Origin: Heterotrichella gracilis
Lineage: Eukaryota > Sar > Xanthophyceae > Tribonematales > Xanthonemataceae
Direction of reading: 5' to 3'
Assembly (NCBI GenBank): GCA_032358255.1
Contig: JAULBX010026052.1
Span: 62,001 to 126,000 of the forward strand
Length of the DNA stretch: 64,000 bases
Of the stretch, positions 36,176 to 45,800 are shown piece after piece (within the stretch, counting starts at the first letter, position 1; each line of letters starts with the position of its first letter). The notes under the pieces were generated by a model that made no database searches, had not been told where the DNA came from, and was given only the letters and a program-made list of their open reading frames with translations. Made by a program: the position numbers and the translations under genes.

Positions 36176-37625
36176 ATGCAGGTCCAGGCTCTGTTCGGCA
36201 CTGGCAAGGGTGGGGCCACCAAGAAGGCTGCCACAGAAATCAAGAAGGCCGGCACAACCATCAAGAAGGCACTCCCCACCCCTCCCAAGAAGGTCGCCGC
36301 ACCAGTCAAGAAGGCCCTCGCACCCGTCAAGAAGGCCGCCGCACCCATCAAGAAGGCAGCATCCGGTGCCGCCAAGAAGACCAAGGGATGGCTCGGGGGT
36401 GAGGGCGGTGCCCAGGACCTCGACAAGTGGTATGGTGAGTGACAGTGCCCACCCAGCGCATCGCCATAGAGCACCTGTTTTGCACCGACCATGCGCAATT
36501 ACCTGTTGATTAACGTGTTTGTGTGTTCGACTCGCAGGCCCCAGCCGCAACCTGTTCCTGCCCGGCGGTCTGTACGACCGCTCCGAGGTGCCAGCCTACC
36601 TGAACGGAACACTGGCTGGCGAGTAAGTGCTACGCGCATTGTGTCCTGACAAGATGTCCCTCACCAACCTTGCCCTGCCTGCTTGCTATGCTGCGAGACC
36701 TTTGTTCGTTCTCAGTGTTGGTAAGCTGTCGACACATTTCACCTCTGCCTAGTACCCACTGATGGGTCTCTTTCCTGCTCCACAGCTACGGCTACGACCC
36801 TCTGGGTCTGGGCAAGGATGGCCAGATCGAGAAGTTCCGCGCCAACGAGCTCATTCACGCTCGCTGGGCCATGCTGGCAGCAGCTGGGATCATCATCCCA
36901 GAGGGCCTGCAGGCCAACGGTGCTGACATCAAGGGTGGAGTGTGGTTCGAGACCGGCGCTGAGATGCTCAACGGTGGCACCCTCAACTACTTCGCCGTGC
37001 CATGGGGCATCGTGAGCAACCCCCTGCCCCTGTTTGCCGTCATTGCTGTGGAGGTGCTGCTCCTGGGAGCCGTGGAGAGGTTCAGGGCGTCCGGTGAGGG
37101 CCCAGCTGGCTACTCCCCAGGGGTGGGCAAGTTTGACTCCGACATCTTCAACGGGCTGGACAACCTATACCCAGGTGGGCCCTTCGACCCACTGGGTCTG
37201 GCTGACGACCCAGAGGTGTTTGCTGAGCTCAAGGTGAAGGAGATCAAGAACGGGCGCCTCGCCATGGTGTCAGTGCTGGTGAGTTCAGCTCCTTGCAACC
37301 TTGCATACGCGGCATCAACACTTGCTTGGGTCACCTGTGGCCTTGCACACGCACTGTCGGGGGTGGCATACTGGGGACTTGCACAGGATCTTGTGGGGCA
37401 TTGCTGCTGCAAGGCGGCGACCTGCTTGTGCTTGTGCTGCATGTGTACACATGCCAGGACTGGTGTGCTAACGCGCTCTGTGTCTCCGCTTTGCAGGCCT
37501 TCGCAGTCCAGGGCTACGTAACGGGAGAGGGCCCATACGCCAACTGGTCAAAGCACGTGGCCGATCCCTTCGGCTACAACTTGTTGACGATCATCGGCAA
37601 TGAGGACCGCGTGCCAACATTGTAA
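36176..37625 (+). CDS. LHCB5: Chlorophyll a/b-binding protein CP26 (minor PSII antenna)
   Basis: Four exons, 36176-36434, 36538-36622, 36786-37278 and 37497-37625; 321 aa. After a short N-terminus, residues 14-75 are a Lys/Ala/Pro repeat ([20 protein letters not shown]). Then [18 protein letters not shown] and [18 protein letters not shown], which are CP26 hallmarks, helix B with [10 protein letters not shown] (chlorophyll-ligand Glu and Arg pair), [20 protein letters not shown], helix C, and helix A with [13 protein letters not shown]. The C-terminus YVTGEGP through [12 protein letters not shown] and RVPTL is as in plant CP26. It binds chlorophyll and carotenoid beside the photosystem II core and links the LHCII trimers to it. 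CP29 lacks the WFETGAEML block. A TGTAA at 37750 fits the poly(A) signal. Intron 3 is an introner-like copy. Confidence 0.95.
37279..37496 (+). mobile_element. Introner-like intron (LHCB5 intron 3)
   Basis: This 218-nt intron aligns from donor to acceptor with the 213-nt MnSOD intron 2 (39063-39275, minus). Shared blocks in the same order: CAACCTTGCATA, CACCT, CTTGTGGG, TGCTGCTGC, CTGCTT, TGCTGCATGTGTACACA, GCCAGGA and GGTGTGCTAA (probable branch point). The flanking exons are unrelated and intron phases differ (0 here, 2 in MnSOD). Confidence 0.8.
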
Positions 37626-38571
37626 AATTTTCTCTATTTCAGCTGTACCATTTTTCCTGTATCTGTTGTATGCTAGGTAGCTTGAATTTACACTAAGGTG
37701 CGCTTGATGCCACCAGTATTGTTACAAAGCAAGCTGGACGAGGCCTGCCTGTAATAACTCCCCACACTCACCTGCGTACCAACTGGTTGAGGCGAAAGCC
37801 TATGCATGCATGCGTCAGCCTGGCGAGACTGATCAGTCCAGTATGCGGCACTGTCAAGGGCCATGCTCTGACAGGTTGCAGTCCAGCCGTGGCAGTAGTA
37901 TCACCTGTAATTCTGTGCGACACTGCTGCCTAGGGTTTCCAATGGCATCGCCTACTCACACACGCAGCTGCTTGTCTCAACCTGGCGGCGGTCATTGTGT
38001 AGCAGATTTACAGACTCTGGCACAAACCCAGTTGGCGCAAAGTTGGCTTCCAAGCACTACAGTACTCTTTAAACCCAGCTCATTTTTCAAAACCACTGGA
38101 GAATTACAACCATACACACCATCCCAGTTGCAGCAACCTTGCAACCAGCAGGTTGTCAAGCTAAGCACACTTGATGCAAAGGGCAGACAAAAATAGGCTA
38201 GCCCACTTCCTGTGGCAACACTGGTCAAGCCTCTCTGCTAAGGCAACGGACTGATGCTACGAGTAGCACGTGGACAGTTCAGTGACGCGACTTTCCATGG
38301 GTGTCCCTCACAGCTTGCCCTATCTTCAAGCACCGGCAACAAACTCTGTCTGTATCCGCGATGGTCATTCGGCACAATTAGACAAGCCACGCGCCCAGTT
38401 AGACAAGCAAGGCATCAGGAGCTGGGCGGGGCTATGGCATCAAATCTGCAACCTTTCAACTGTAAAACCCGTTGCTGTTCAATATTTCCCTGTACCTATG
38501 CTGCTGTACCTCTCACAGCCTGCTGGCAACACCCAACACCCTTTCCCCACCAGGTCCTGAGGCATACCCGT
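37626..38571. other. Convergent intergenic region, LHCB5 / MnSOD
   Basis: 946 bp with both 3' UTRs. No gene seen. Confidence 0.45.
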
Positions 38572-39763
38572 CTATGCCCCAAACACAACCCCGTTCTTTG
38601 CCGCCTCGTAGTTGGCGTTGACTGTCTCCCAGTTGACGACGTTCCACCAGGCCGAGATGTACTCCGGGCGCCTGTTCTGGTACTTGAGATAGTACGCATG
38701 CTCCCTACATAGGCAAGACTACTGGTTAGGTCCTGTATGCACTGCAAAGCAAAGGTTGAAGCGGGTAGGTGCGCTGTTTCGCCATGCATGCATTGCCAAG
38801 TTGACATTCACAGATGGCAACATTGGATGCCACTCACCAGACGTCCAGCCCCAGGATGGGAATGGCGTTCTCCTCAGCAATGCCCTGGAGAGGGTTGTCC
38901 TGGTTGGCGGTGCTTGACACCAGCAGGGAGCCATCGGACTTGACTGACAGCCACGCCCACCCAGACCCGAAGCGCCCAGCTGCTGCCGCGTTGAACTTCT
39001 CCTTCAGGCTGTCCAAGGAGCCAAAGGTGGTGTCGATGGCCTCCTTCAGTGCAGCTGATGGGCTGCAGCGTGAGAGGGACGGAACCTTAGCACACCCATC
39101 CTGGCGTGTGTACACATGCAGCATAAGCTTAAGCAGCTCCACCTGGCAGCAGCATTGTCCCACAAGAACCTGTTCAAGGCACCAATGTCCCTATAGTATT
39201 TTGTACAGTGCTATAGGTGGTACAAGCAATTGATGCTGTCCCGCATATGCAAGGTTGTAAGAAAGCTCAACTTACCCATTGTTGCCGGTGGCACTGCCCA
39301 TGATGGTCCAGAAGAACGAGTGGTTCCAGTGCCCTGCATATAAAAGGCTACTGGTTAGGTTCCGTGCAGTGCAAATAAAGGTTGAAGTGGAAGGTTGTCG
39401 CAGGTGCGCTGTTTCGCCATGCATGCATCTTGGCATTCACAGATGGCAACATTGGACGCCAATGAACAGCACAACGAAACGTGGGCTGGCGCGCAGAACG
39501 ACAAGGTGGTAAACAAGCAACGTACCTCCGCCGTTGTTGCGGATTGCAGTGGCAATCGCTGCAGGGATCTTCTCGCTGCCCACTGCCTTGTTGATATCCA
39601 CGATTCCCAGACCGTTCAACTCAGGGAACTTCTCCAGAGCCGCGTTGACGTTGTTCACGTACGTCTGGTGGTGTTTAGTGTGATGAATATTCATAGTGGT
39701 GGCATCGATGTAGGGCTCCAGTGCGGAGTAGTCGTACGGGAGGGATTGCAAGGAGAACGCCAT
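38572..39763 (-). CDS. Manganese superoxide dismutase, bacterial SodA-like
   Basis: Four exons (minus): 39526-39763, 39276-39333, 38838-39062 and 38572-38704; 217 aa. It dismutes superoxide to peroxide and oxygen. Ligand His residues are seen in [15 protein letters not shown] and [11 protein letters not shown], with Asp and His in [19 protein letters not shown]. The Gln of [11 protein letters not shown] is the Mn-type second-sphere residue, against an iron enzyme. Overall it is closer in pattern to E. coli SodA ([27 protein letters not shown]) than to animal mitochondrial MnSOD. ATG at 39763 starts [12 protein letters not shown]; an in-frame ATG at 39847 would add 28 residues (MLLPLYPPLSPTLPRH...), a possible organelle presequence, so location is open. 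All three introns belong to homologous pairs with other introns here. Confidence 0.93.
38705..38837 (-). mobile_element. MnSOD intron 3, homologous to intron 1
   Basis: The whole 133-nt intron matches the 3' two-thirds of intron 1. Shared blocks: TCCAATGTTGCCATCTGTGA, ATGCATGCATGGCGAAACAG, CGCACCT, CTTCAACCTTT and ACCTAACCAGTAG near the branch point. Confidence 0.85.
39063..39275 (-). mobile_element. Introner-like intron (MnSOD intron 2)
   Basis: Partner of LHCB5 intron 3; see there. Ends are gtaagt and gctgcag; the copy spans the whole intron and stops at the exon edges. Confidence 0.8.
39334..39525 (-). mobile_element. MnSOD intron 1, homologous to intron 3
   Basis: 192 nt; its last ~135 nt align with the complete intron 3. 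It lies in phase 1, while intron 3 lies in phase 2, so this is not a simple exon-plus-intron duplication. Confidence 0.85.
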
Positions 39764-40902
39764 GGCTGATACTTTGGTGGGGCTGACACTTTGGTGGGGA
39801 TGTCGTGGTAGCGTGGGACTGAGGGGAGGGTACAGAGGCAGGAGCAAACAGAACGGTTCAATGGAAGGCTTAGTTTGCAGTCTACACTAAGGAGAGTTGC
39901 AACTTGTGTTGGATTTATGCCAATAATTGGGCCACGTTTCCACTGGACTCCGTTGAACGTGGGGTGAGTAGGGTTTTCCTCGAGTACCCTACACGCTCTG
40001 TGGCAGGCGCAAAGCCTTGACCATCTTCTATGAAGAGCTCCTTTAACTTGGAATCCTTGAGCTGTGTACTATTCGAACTTCGAAGTAACTCACAAAGCCG
40101 CTTCTTGTCAAGGTTGATCGCGACAGTGCATCTGACCTGGGGGCCACATGCATGCATATGTATGAACACCTGATTTGGGCAACCTGTCGACAACGAGCAG
40201 CGAGAGAGCAAACGGGAATCGTATTGTTGCTGCAAAACAGCACAGCCCACAATACTGCGCTTGCGTGGTGTGCACGTGGTTAAAAGCGACGTGCTCAGTT
40301 CCCTCAAGAGTGCTCAGGTATACAAACCAAGTTCAAAAACGCTGGACGCGACTGCCGCACTAGTGCCCTTTTATATCTGTCTTCTCATGTAGGAGTTGTT
40401 TGTTTGTCAACGTATATCGTTATGGTGTAAGATCCCGCCTGGGGCCATCTCCACTTGTGTTTTCTTCAGGGTTGCCATTTTAGAGAGCACCTGATGTGGA
40501 TAGCTTGCTGAATAAGTAGCTGGTCTCAGGTGCGTACCGCTGACATAATTATCCTCGCTGCTGTCCGTTCTGCACATAGCCAACCAGTTTGCAAACTTAA
40601 CAGAACACCACATTCTAAGCACCCTCCCTTCCACTCACAGCACTTGAGCACCGCTTTTTCCATAGCAGTCTCCACACCACACACACTGCCTGTGCCAGTG
40701 TGTGGCTGCACAGGCACCCCATCAATCTTCACAACGGTTGCACACATACAGTGGTGCAACTGGACTGCCAGCGCCATCTTGGTTTATTCTTTCTCCACAC
40801 GCCCATCCTAAAGCAGTCCATCTGCGGCCCTGTTTATCTGGAAACGTCTGGCACCCCGCAGGCCCCTCAACTACACAGGCACAGCCACCACGCCCACCCA
40901 CC
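39764..40902. promoter_or_regulatory. Divergent promoter region, MnSOD / POLE3
   Basis: 1.1 kb between opposite start codons. A minus frame at 39915-40130 is open but has no recognisable motif. ATGCATGCATATG occurs at 40147. Confidence 0.4.
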
Positions 40903-41881
40903 ATGGAGGACAACGACCTCCCCAAGGCCCTCATCAAGCGCATCGTCAAGTCCAAGCTGGCCCAGATGGACCCCGCAGATGCCAAGCACGACTACCAGCT
41001 CAACAAGGAAGCCCTCCTGGCCTTTTCGGAGGCGGCCAAGGTGTTTGTCAGCTACGTGACCGCCATCGCAAACGACATCTGCAAGGAGCACAAGCGGCAG
41101 ACCATCAGCGGGGAGGACGTGGTGGCAGCCCTTGAGGACCTGGATTTCCATGAGCTCATCGAGCCGCTCAAGGAGTCGCTGCATGGTATAAATATGTTGC
41201 TATATAGCCCATGTGCTTTCCGTGCCCAAGCGCCTCCCACTCAATGATGTGCCCACGTAACGTTTTCAGCATTACTGCCCTGTGCTCTGCGCTGCTAGCC
41301 AAATCGGGCTACTCAGCAGTCGAGCCTCAAGGCAGCCCAGCTCGTGCAGCTGCATTGTTTAGCAAACCAATTCTGAGCATGATCTTCCCCCTCCAATTTG
41401 CTCAATGTTTCCAACAAGCGGTGTGGACATGTTAGGATATTTCCTTGGCGCCGCATGTGAAGGTTGCCTGCTGGTCGGACTCTACTGCTGCAGCGCATGC
41501 ACCTTTCTCACAGATCCATCTGCCTGCTTTGCTCTGCTGCGTTCAAAAACGCCAGCAAGGAAAATAACCGCAAGAAAGCTGTACTGATGGAACGCATGCA
41601 CCTCATAACAAATCCATCTCCCCTACTTTGCAGCTTTCAAGGACGCCAGCAAGGAAAAGAACCGCAAGAAGGCTGAGCAGACCAAGAAGCGAAAGGCAGA
41701 GAAGGCACAGGACCAGCCACAGGCAGGCGAGGAGGGAGGGTCAGGGGAGAAGAAGACAAAAGCCGAGGGCGAGGGCGCAGCAGAAGGGGATCAGGAAGTT
41801 TCTCCTGCTGGGGAGGACAACGGGGATGAGGGGGAGGAAGGGGATGACGAGGAAGAGGAGGCAGCGCCTATGCAGGACTGA
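40903..41881 (+). CDS. POLE3: DNA polymerase epsilon subunit 3 / CHRAC17-type histone-fold protein
   Basis: Two exons, 40903-41185 and 41634-41881; 176 aa. The histone fold starts at once: EDNDLPKALIKRIVKSKL, LNKEALLAFSEAAKVFVSYV, ICKEHKRQTISGEDVVAALE and DLDFHELIEPLKESL, as in POLE3/Dpb4 (NLP.A.I.RI, KRKTLNASDVLSAMEEMEF in animals). The tail is a basic helix (KDASKEKNRKKAEQTKKRKA) followed by an acidic run of Glu/Asp, as in the family. It pairs with POLE4/Dpb3 in the polymerase epsilon holoenzyme and in CHRAC-like remodellers to bind DNA and histones H3-H4. NF-YB is the nearest alternative, but the acidic tail and LPKALIKRI start fit POLE3. The intron carries a duplicated exon-2 start. Confidence 0.9.
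41495..41676 (+). repeat. Exon-2 start duplicated in the POLE3 intron
   Basis: A 99-bp unit beginning gcatgcacc at 41495 repeats at 41594. It includes the first 40 nt of exon 2. The upstream copy reads gcgttcaaaaacgccagcaa and has lost the acceptor AG (ctgctgcg). Traces of an older third copy precede it. Confidence 0.88.
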
Positions 41882-42807
41882 GGGTTTGGGGTCAGCTACT
41901 GGGCGGGGTTGGGTAGGGCAGCCGTTGGGGCAGGCGTGCCGATGGCAATGCAGGGTGGAGGTCACACTCTAGTAGTGCATGTGATGATCCACACACCGCC
42001 AGTGTGGCCTCCACACGAGCCATGGGCTGCATCTGATGATGCAATAGATATCTCTGTCAGGCTACAAGTAGTGGTTGCAATGCGCAAACTGCTGGGCCAG
42101 GCGCACATTCAATGTGGCAATCGTGACCGTCTGACAATTTTCCATCAACGTTAAACAGTATGCAGCTGCCATAGCTAGCCTCTAGAGCCACACATTGCCA
42201 TGCCACATGATGATCATATGTGACCAGAAATCCTGGTCCAGGAAGTCTGGAAAATATTTTATCAACCAGTGACAAAAACTACCGGCAATGGCATGCAAGT
42301 CATCACAAGTACACGCGTTTTAAAATTATTCATTGAATTTCCAACCATGTTGTTACTGTACAAAGCATGCAAAAGTTCCACCATGCTAATGGCCAAAAGA
42401 AAGAAAAGGAAAAACGTGGTTACTTGCGTTTAAGCACAGATACATTATTCAAGTCGTGTTCATTCGGCACCTGACGTTGCGTTCAACTTTTTCAAGTACT
42501 GCACCTGTGCGTGCATACATGCGGGCTGCTGCCTTGCCATAACGTGTTCACCCTTACTGGAAACCTCATGGGCATGCGGATTGCCAAATGGGCCATGCGG
42601 CATGGCCATCCCCCCATCACGCAGTCCCCATACCACCCCGCTCCCCACTCAACATTGACCAGCTGCCACAATCTTACAACTTCATTCCTTCCATTGCTGT
42701 CCCGAACAGCTGGCCTTCCCACCCACCAGCTGCAGGGAATCCCCACGCGCCAGCTGGCAATTGTTGCCGCACCCGCAACACAACTGCCCCATGCGCCAGA
42801 TGGCGCC
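41882..42807. other. Convergent intergenic region, POLE3 / REV3
   Basis: Both 3' UTRs; minus-strand TGTAA (ttaca at 42674-42678), 130 nt past the REV3 stop, is a plausible poly(A) signal. Confidence 0.45.
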
Positions 42808-45800
42808 CTATCCATCCAACAGCGCTAGCCCCGCCTCAGCCAGCGCCCCCGCCGCCGCACACTCATGGCTCAGCTTGCGCCTCTCAAAGTACACCCCGCA
42901 GTCAATTGAGTCGCACACCACCCCGGCGGCGCCGCCCCCGCCCCCGCGCCCGCCCCCGCCGCCGCAGTGCAGGCAAATGCGCACTGTGTGGGCCTGCAGG
43001 CGCTCGGTGCGCGCCACCCGAGCCGTGAGCACTGCTGCTGCCAGCTGGGGGTTGTCACGGCAGGCCTCGCACACCGGGCGCCCCGCATTGGTCATCCCAT
43101 CGCACACCTGCCAGTAGTTGTTTAGGGGTTTAGGATGTTACATCAGCGTCGTTCGCCCCTTGGTCAGAGTTTGTGGGTGTGCATGATGGTGGGGAGTGAT
43201 AGTAGGGGATCTAATTACTAACTCTGCACAATTAATTCCAGCACGTCTATTGCTACACTTCGATGCGACAGAGCTCATAAAGGATGCAACACAAGCATCG
43301 TGCATTACCTTGATTGCAGAACAAAGATGCTTAATTGATCTGTGGGTTAGGTTCATGATAAAGCACTTGCAATATGCCCAGTCACCACACCTACCGCGCA
43401 GTGCCTGGAGAGGTAGTATCGGTCAATGGTGCCCCCGCCCCCGCCCCTGGCGCGGCCCCCACCCCCTCCCGCCACCGGCAGCGCATCCGGCGGCAGGGGG
43501 AGAGAGGTGATGGGGCGCTTCTGGGGCACCGTGCGGTGTGCGCGTGGCATGGCGTTGAACCATGCACGCAGATCAGCGCCCAACAGGCTGAAGGCGCGCT
43601 CCAGGGCCGGGATGATCTGCAAGTAATGAAATCGGTATGTACTTGATAATCATCCATTACTTAGAGGGTATTCGCACCTGAAGGTTTTGGGTGGGACCTA
43701 GGCGAGCACCTAGAAATTTCTAGGCCCTCTCAGGCGGACACCCAGGCGATGCCCATGCACCCGTGTCATTTTGCACATTTCATTGAGATTCGCTTTTTGA
43801 GGATCACGTGGACGTATCCACCAATTGGGTACGAGCCGGTTACTAATATTTGATGACGTGGCGTTCATTCGTTGGCCAGAAGCAATTTTAGGAGCGCCCA
43901 AGTCCGTCTGGGCGGAAGTGGCCTTCCGCCGTAACGAAATGTTACGGCGAACGCCCAGGCCGACTTGGGCGAGCGCCCAGAAATTCCTAGGCACTGCCTG
44001 CGCGGTCGGGTATTCACGTATGTGAACACCCTCTTATTTCCGAATATTTACTATCATTTATTAGGTCTACAAAGGTATATTGCCCAGAAAGGAAGCATAA
44101 ATACCATGTTTACCGGCCAACAATGGGGCCAACCAGGCTGCCCTGGTTTTCCAGTATGCAGACTGGCTGTCACAATTCCCAAAGTGGTATAGGCAGCTGC
44201 GTGGCGCAAGCTGTGATCCACCGACAACCCGCCTGTATACCCCTGGTACAACCGAAGTACTCAAGTACTTTCTCCCCTACCTGCTTGGTAATGTAGTACA
44301 TCCCGTGCAGCCTCAGTCTGCCTTGCGCCTCCACCAGGGCCCGGGGGGGCACCACCATGTCTGCCAGGCGGGCCCCCGGCTCACCATAAACCACGACGTA
44401 GGGTACGCGCTCGGCGTGGTGCGGCTCCGCGCTGCGGGCAGGGAGGGTTTCGTTAGGGTTTGACAGGCAGCAAAATAGGGCTTTGTAGGGTCCAGGAGTT
44501 ACAGGCTGAGCACGGTGCCGTATGAGATGAGAACCACAGTATCATGCGGGTGGCATGAGGGTGTGAACGGCAAACCTTAACCTAGGGTAACTCACCGTGG
44601 GTCCTGGTTCATTGCCCTGGTGGCCATCAGCGCAGCGGACGGCATGAGGGTGTTGCCGGCAAACCCTTGTCTAGGGTTTTAGACACACAAACCCTGGCCT
44701 AGGGTACCACACTGTGGGTCCTGGTTCATCGCCCTGGTGGCCACCAGCGCAGCGGGTGGCATGAGGGTGTCGCCGGCAAACCCCTAACCCTAGGGTTTTA
44801 TACGTACAAACCCTGGCTGGGGTAACTCACCGTGGGTCCTGGTTCATCGCCCTGGTGGCCACCAGCGCAGCGGGTGGCATGAGGGTGTCGCCGGCAAACC
44901 CCTAACCCTAGGGTTTTATACGTACAAACCCTGGCTGGGGTAACTCACCGTGGGTCCTGGTTCATCGCCCTGGTGGCCACCAGCGCAGCGGGTGGCATGA
45001 GGGTGTTGGCCGCGTAGGTGCCCAGGCGCACCTCCTTTGCAAAGATGAAGTCAGCCACACACACCCGACCGGACAGGATCTGCTGCCACTGGCGCTCAAG
45101 GTAGGACTTGACCTGCGGGGCATGGCGAGGGTTTAGGGTTTAGGATTTGGGTGAGACAGGGGTATAGGGTTGATCTGCTGCCACTGGCGCTCAATGTAGG
45201 ACTTGACCTGCGGGGCATGGCGAGGGTGTAGGGTTTAGGGTTTCACCTTTCAGGGGGTCTAGGGTTCGTCTTTGGGGCAATCTCGGGGTAGGGTTTCATA
45301 CGTGGGCATTGCGGGGCTGCAGGTTTCCACGTTTGAGGGTTGGCTAGGATTCCAAGGCCATGGCGCATGGCAGGGTTTTCAGGGTTGAAGTATCAAGTAA
45401 GGGAAGGGGTTTTTGATAGTCCAACTCCTGCCGCAAGGTGGTACTCATGTGCCTACCCCCCCTCTCCGCCCCACCTGCGACAGATCCCTGGTTGAGAACA
45501 GCACCCTCAGCGACTGCTCCTGCATCTTGGCAACCGCAGGGCAGCTGTCGCGCCGGATGGTCTCAATCCCCTTGGCATCGAAAACGGGGGTGACCTGGCT
45601 GGGCTTCTCGTAGGCAAACCCCACGTAGCGCTTCTTTGAGAGGAGCACGCAGGGGTGGTACACCTGCGAAAGGGAAAGTTGAGGTATAATAAGGGAATTG
45701 AAGGTGTAGATGTGCATAAAAGTGAACACAGCGCTCTAAAGAGCAGGGTGGCACACCGTGGTAAATGAAAATTTAACATCATTCTTCATCAATTGGAAAT

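Noticed and set aside
39915-40307. Minus-strand 130-codon frame upstream of MnSOD (DKKRLCELLRSSNS...)
   Set aside because: No family, no splice-consistent partner, and it sits in the MnSOD/POLE3 promoter space.
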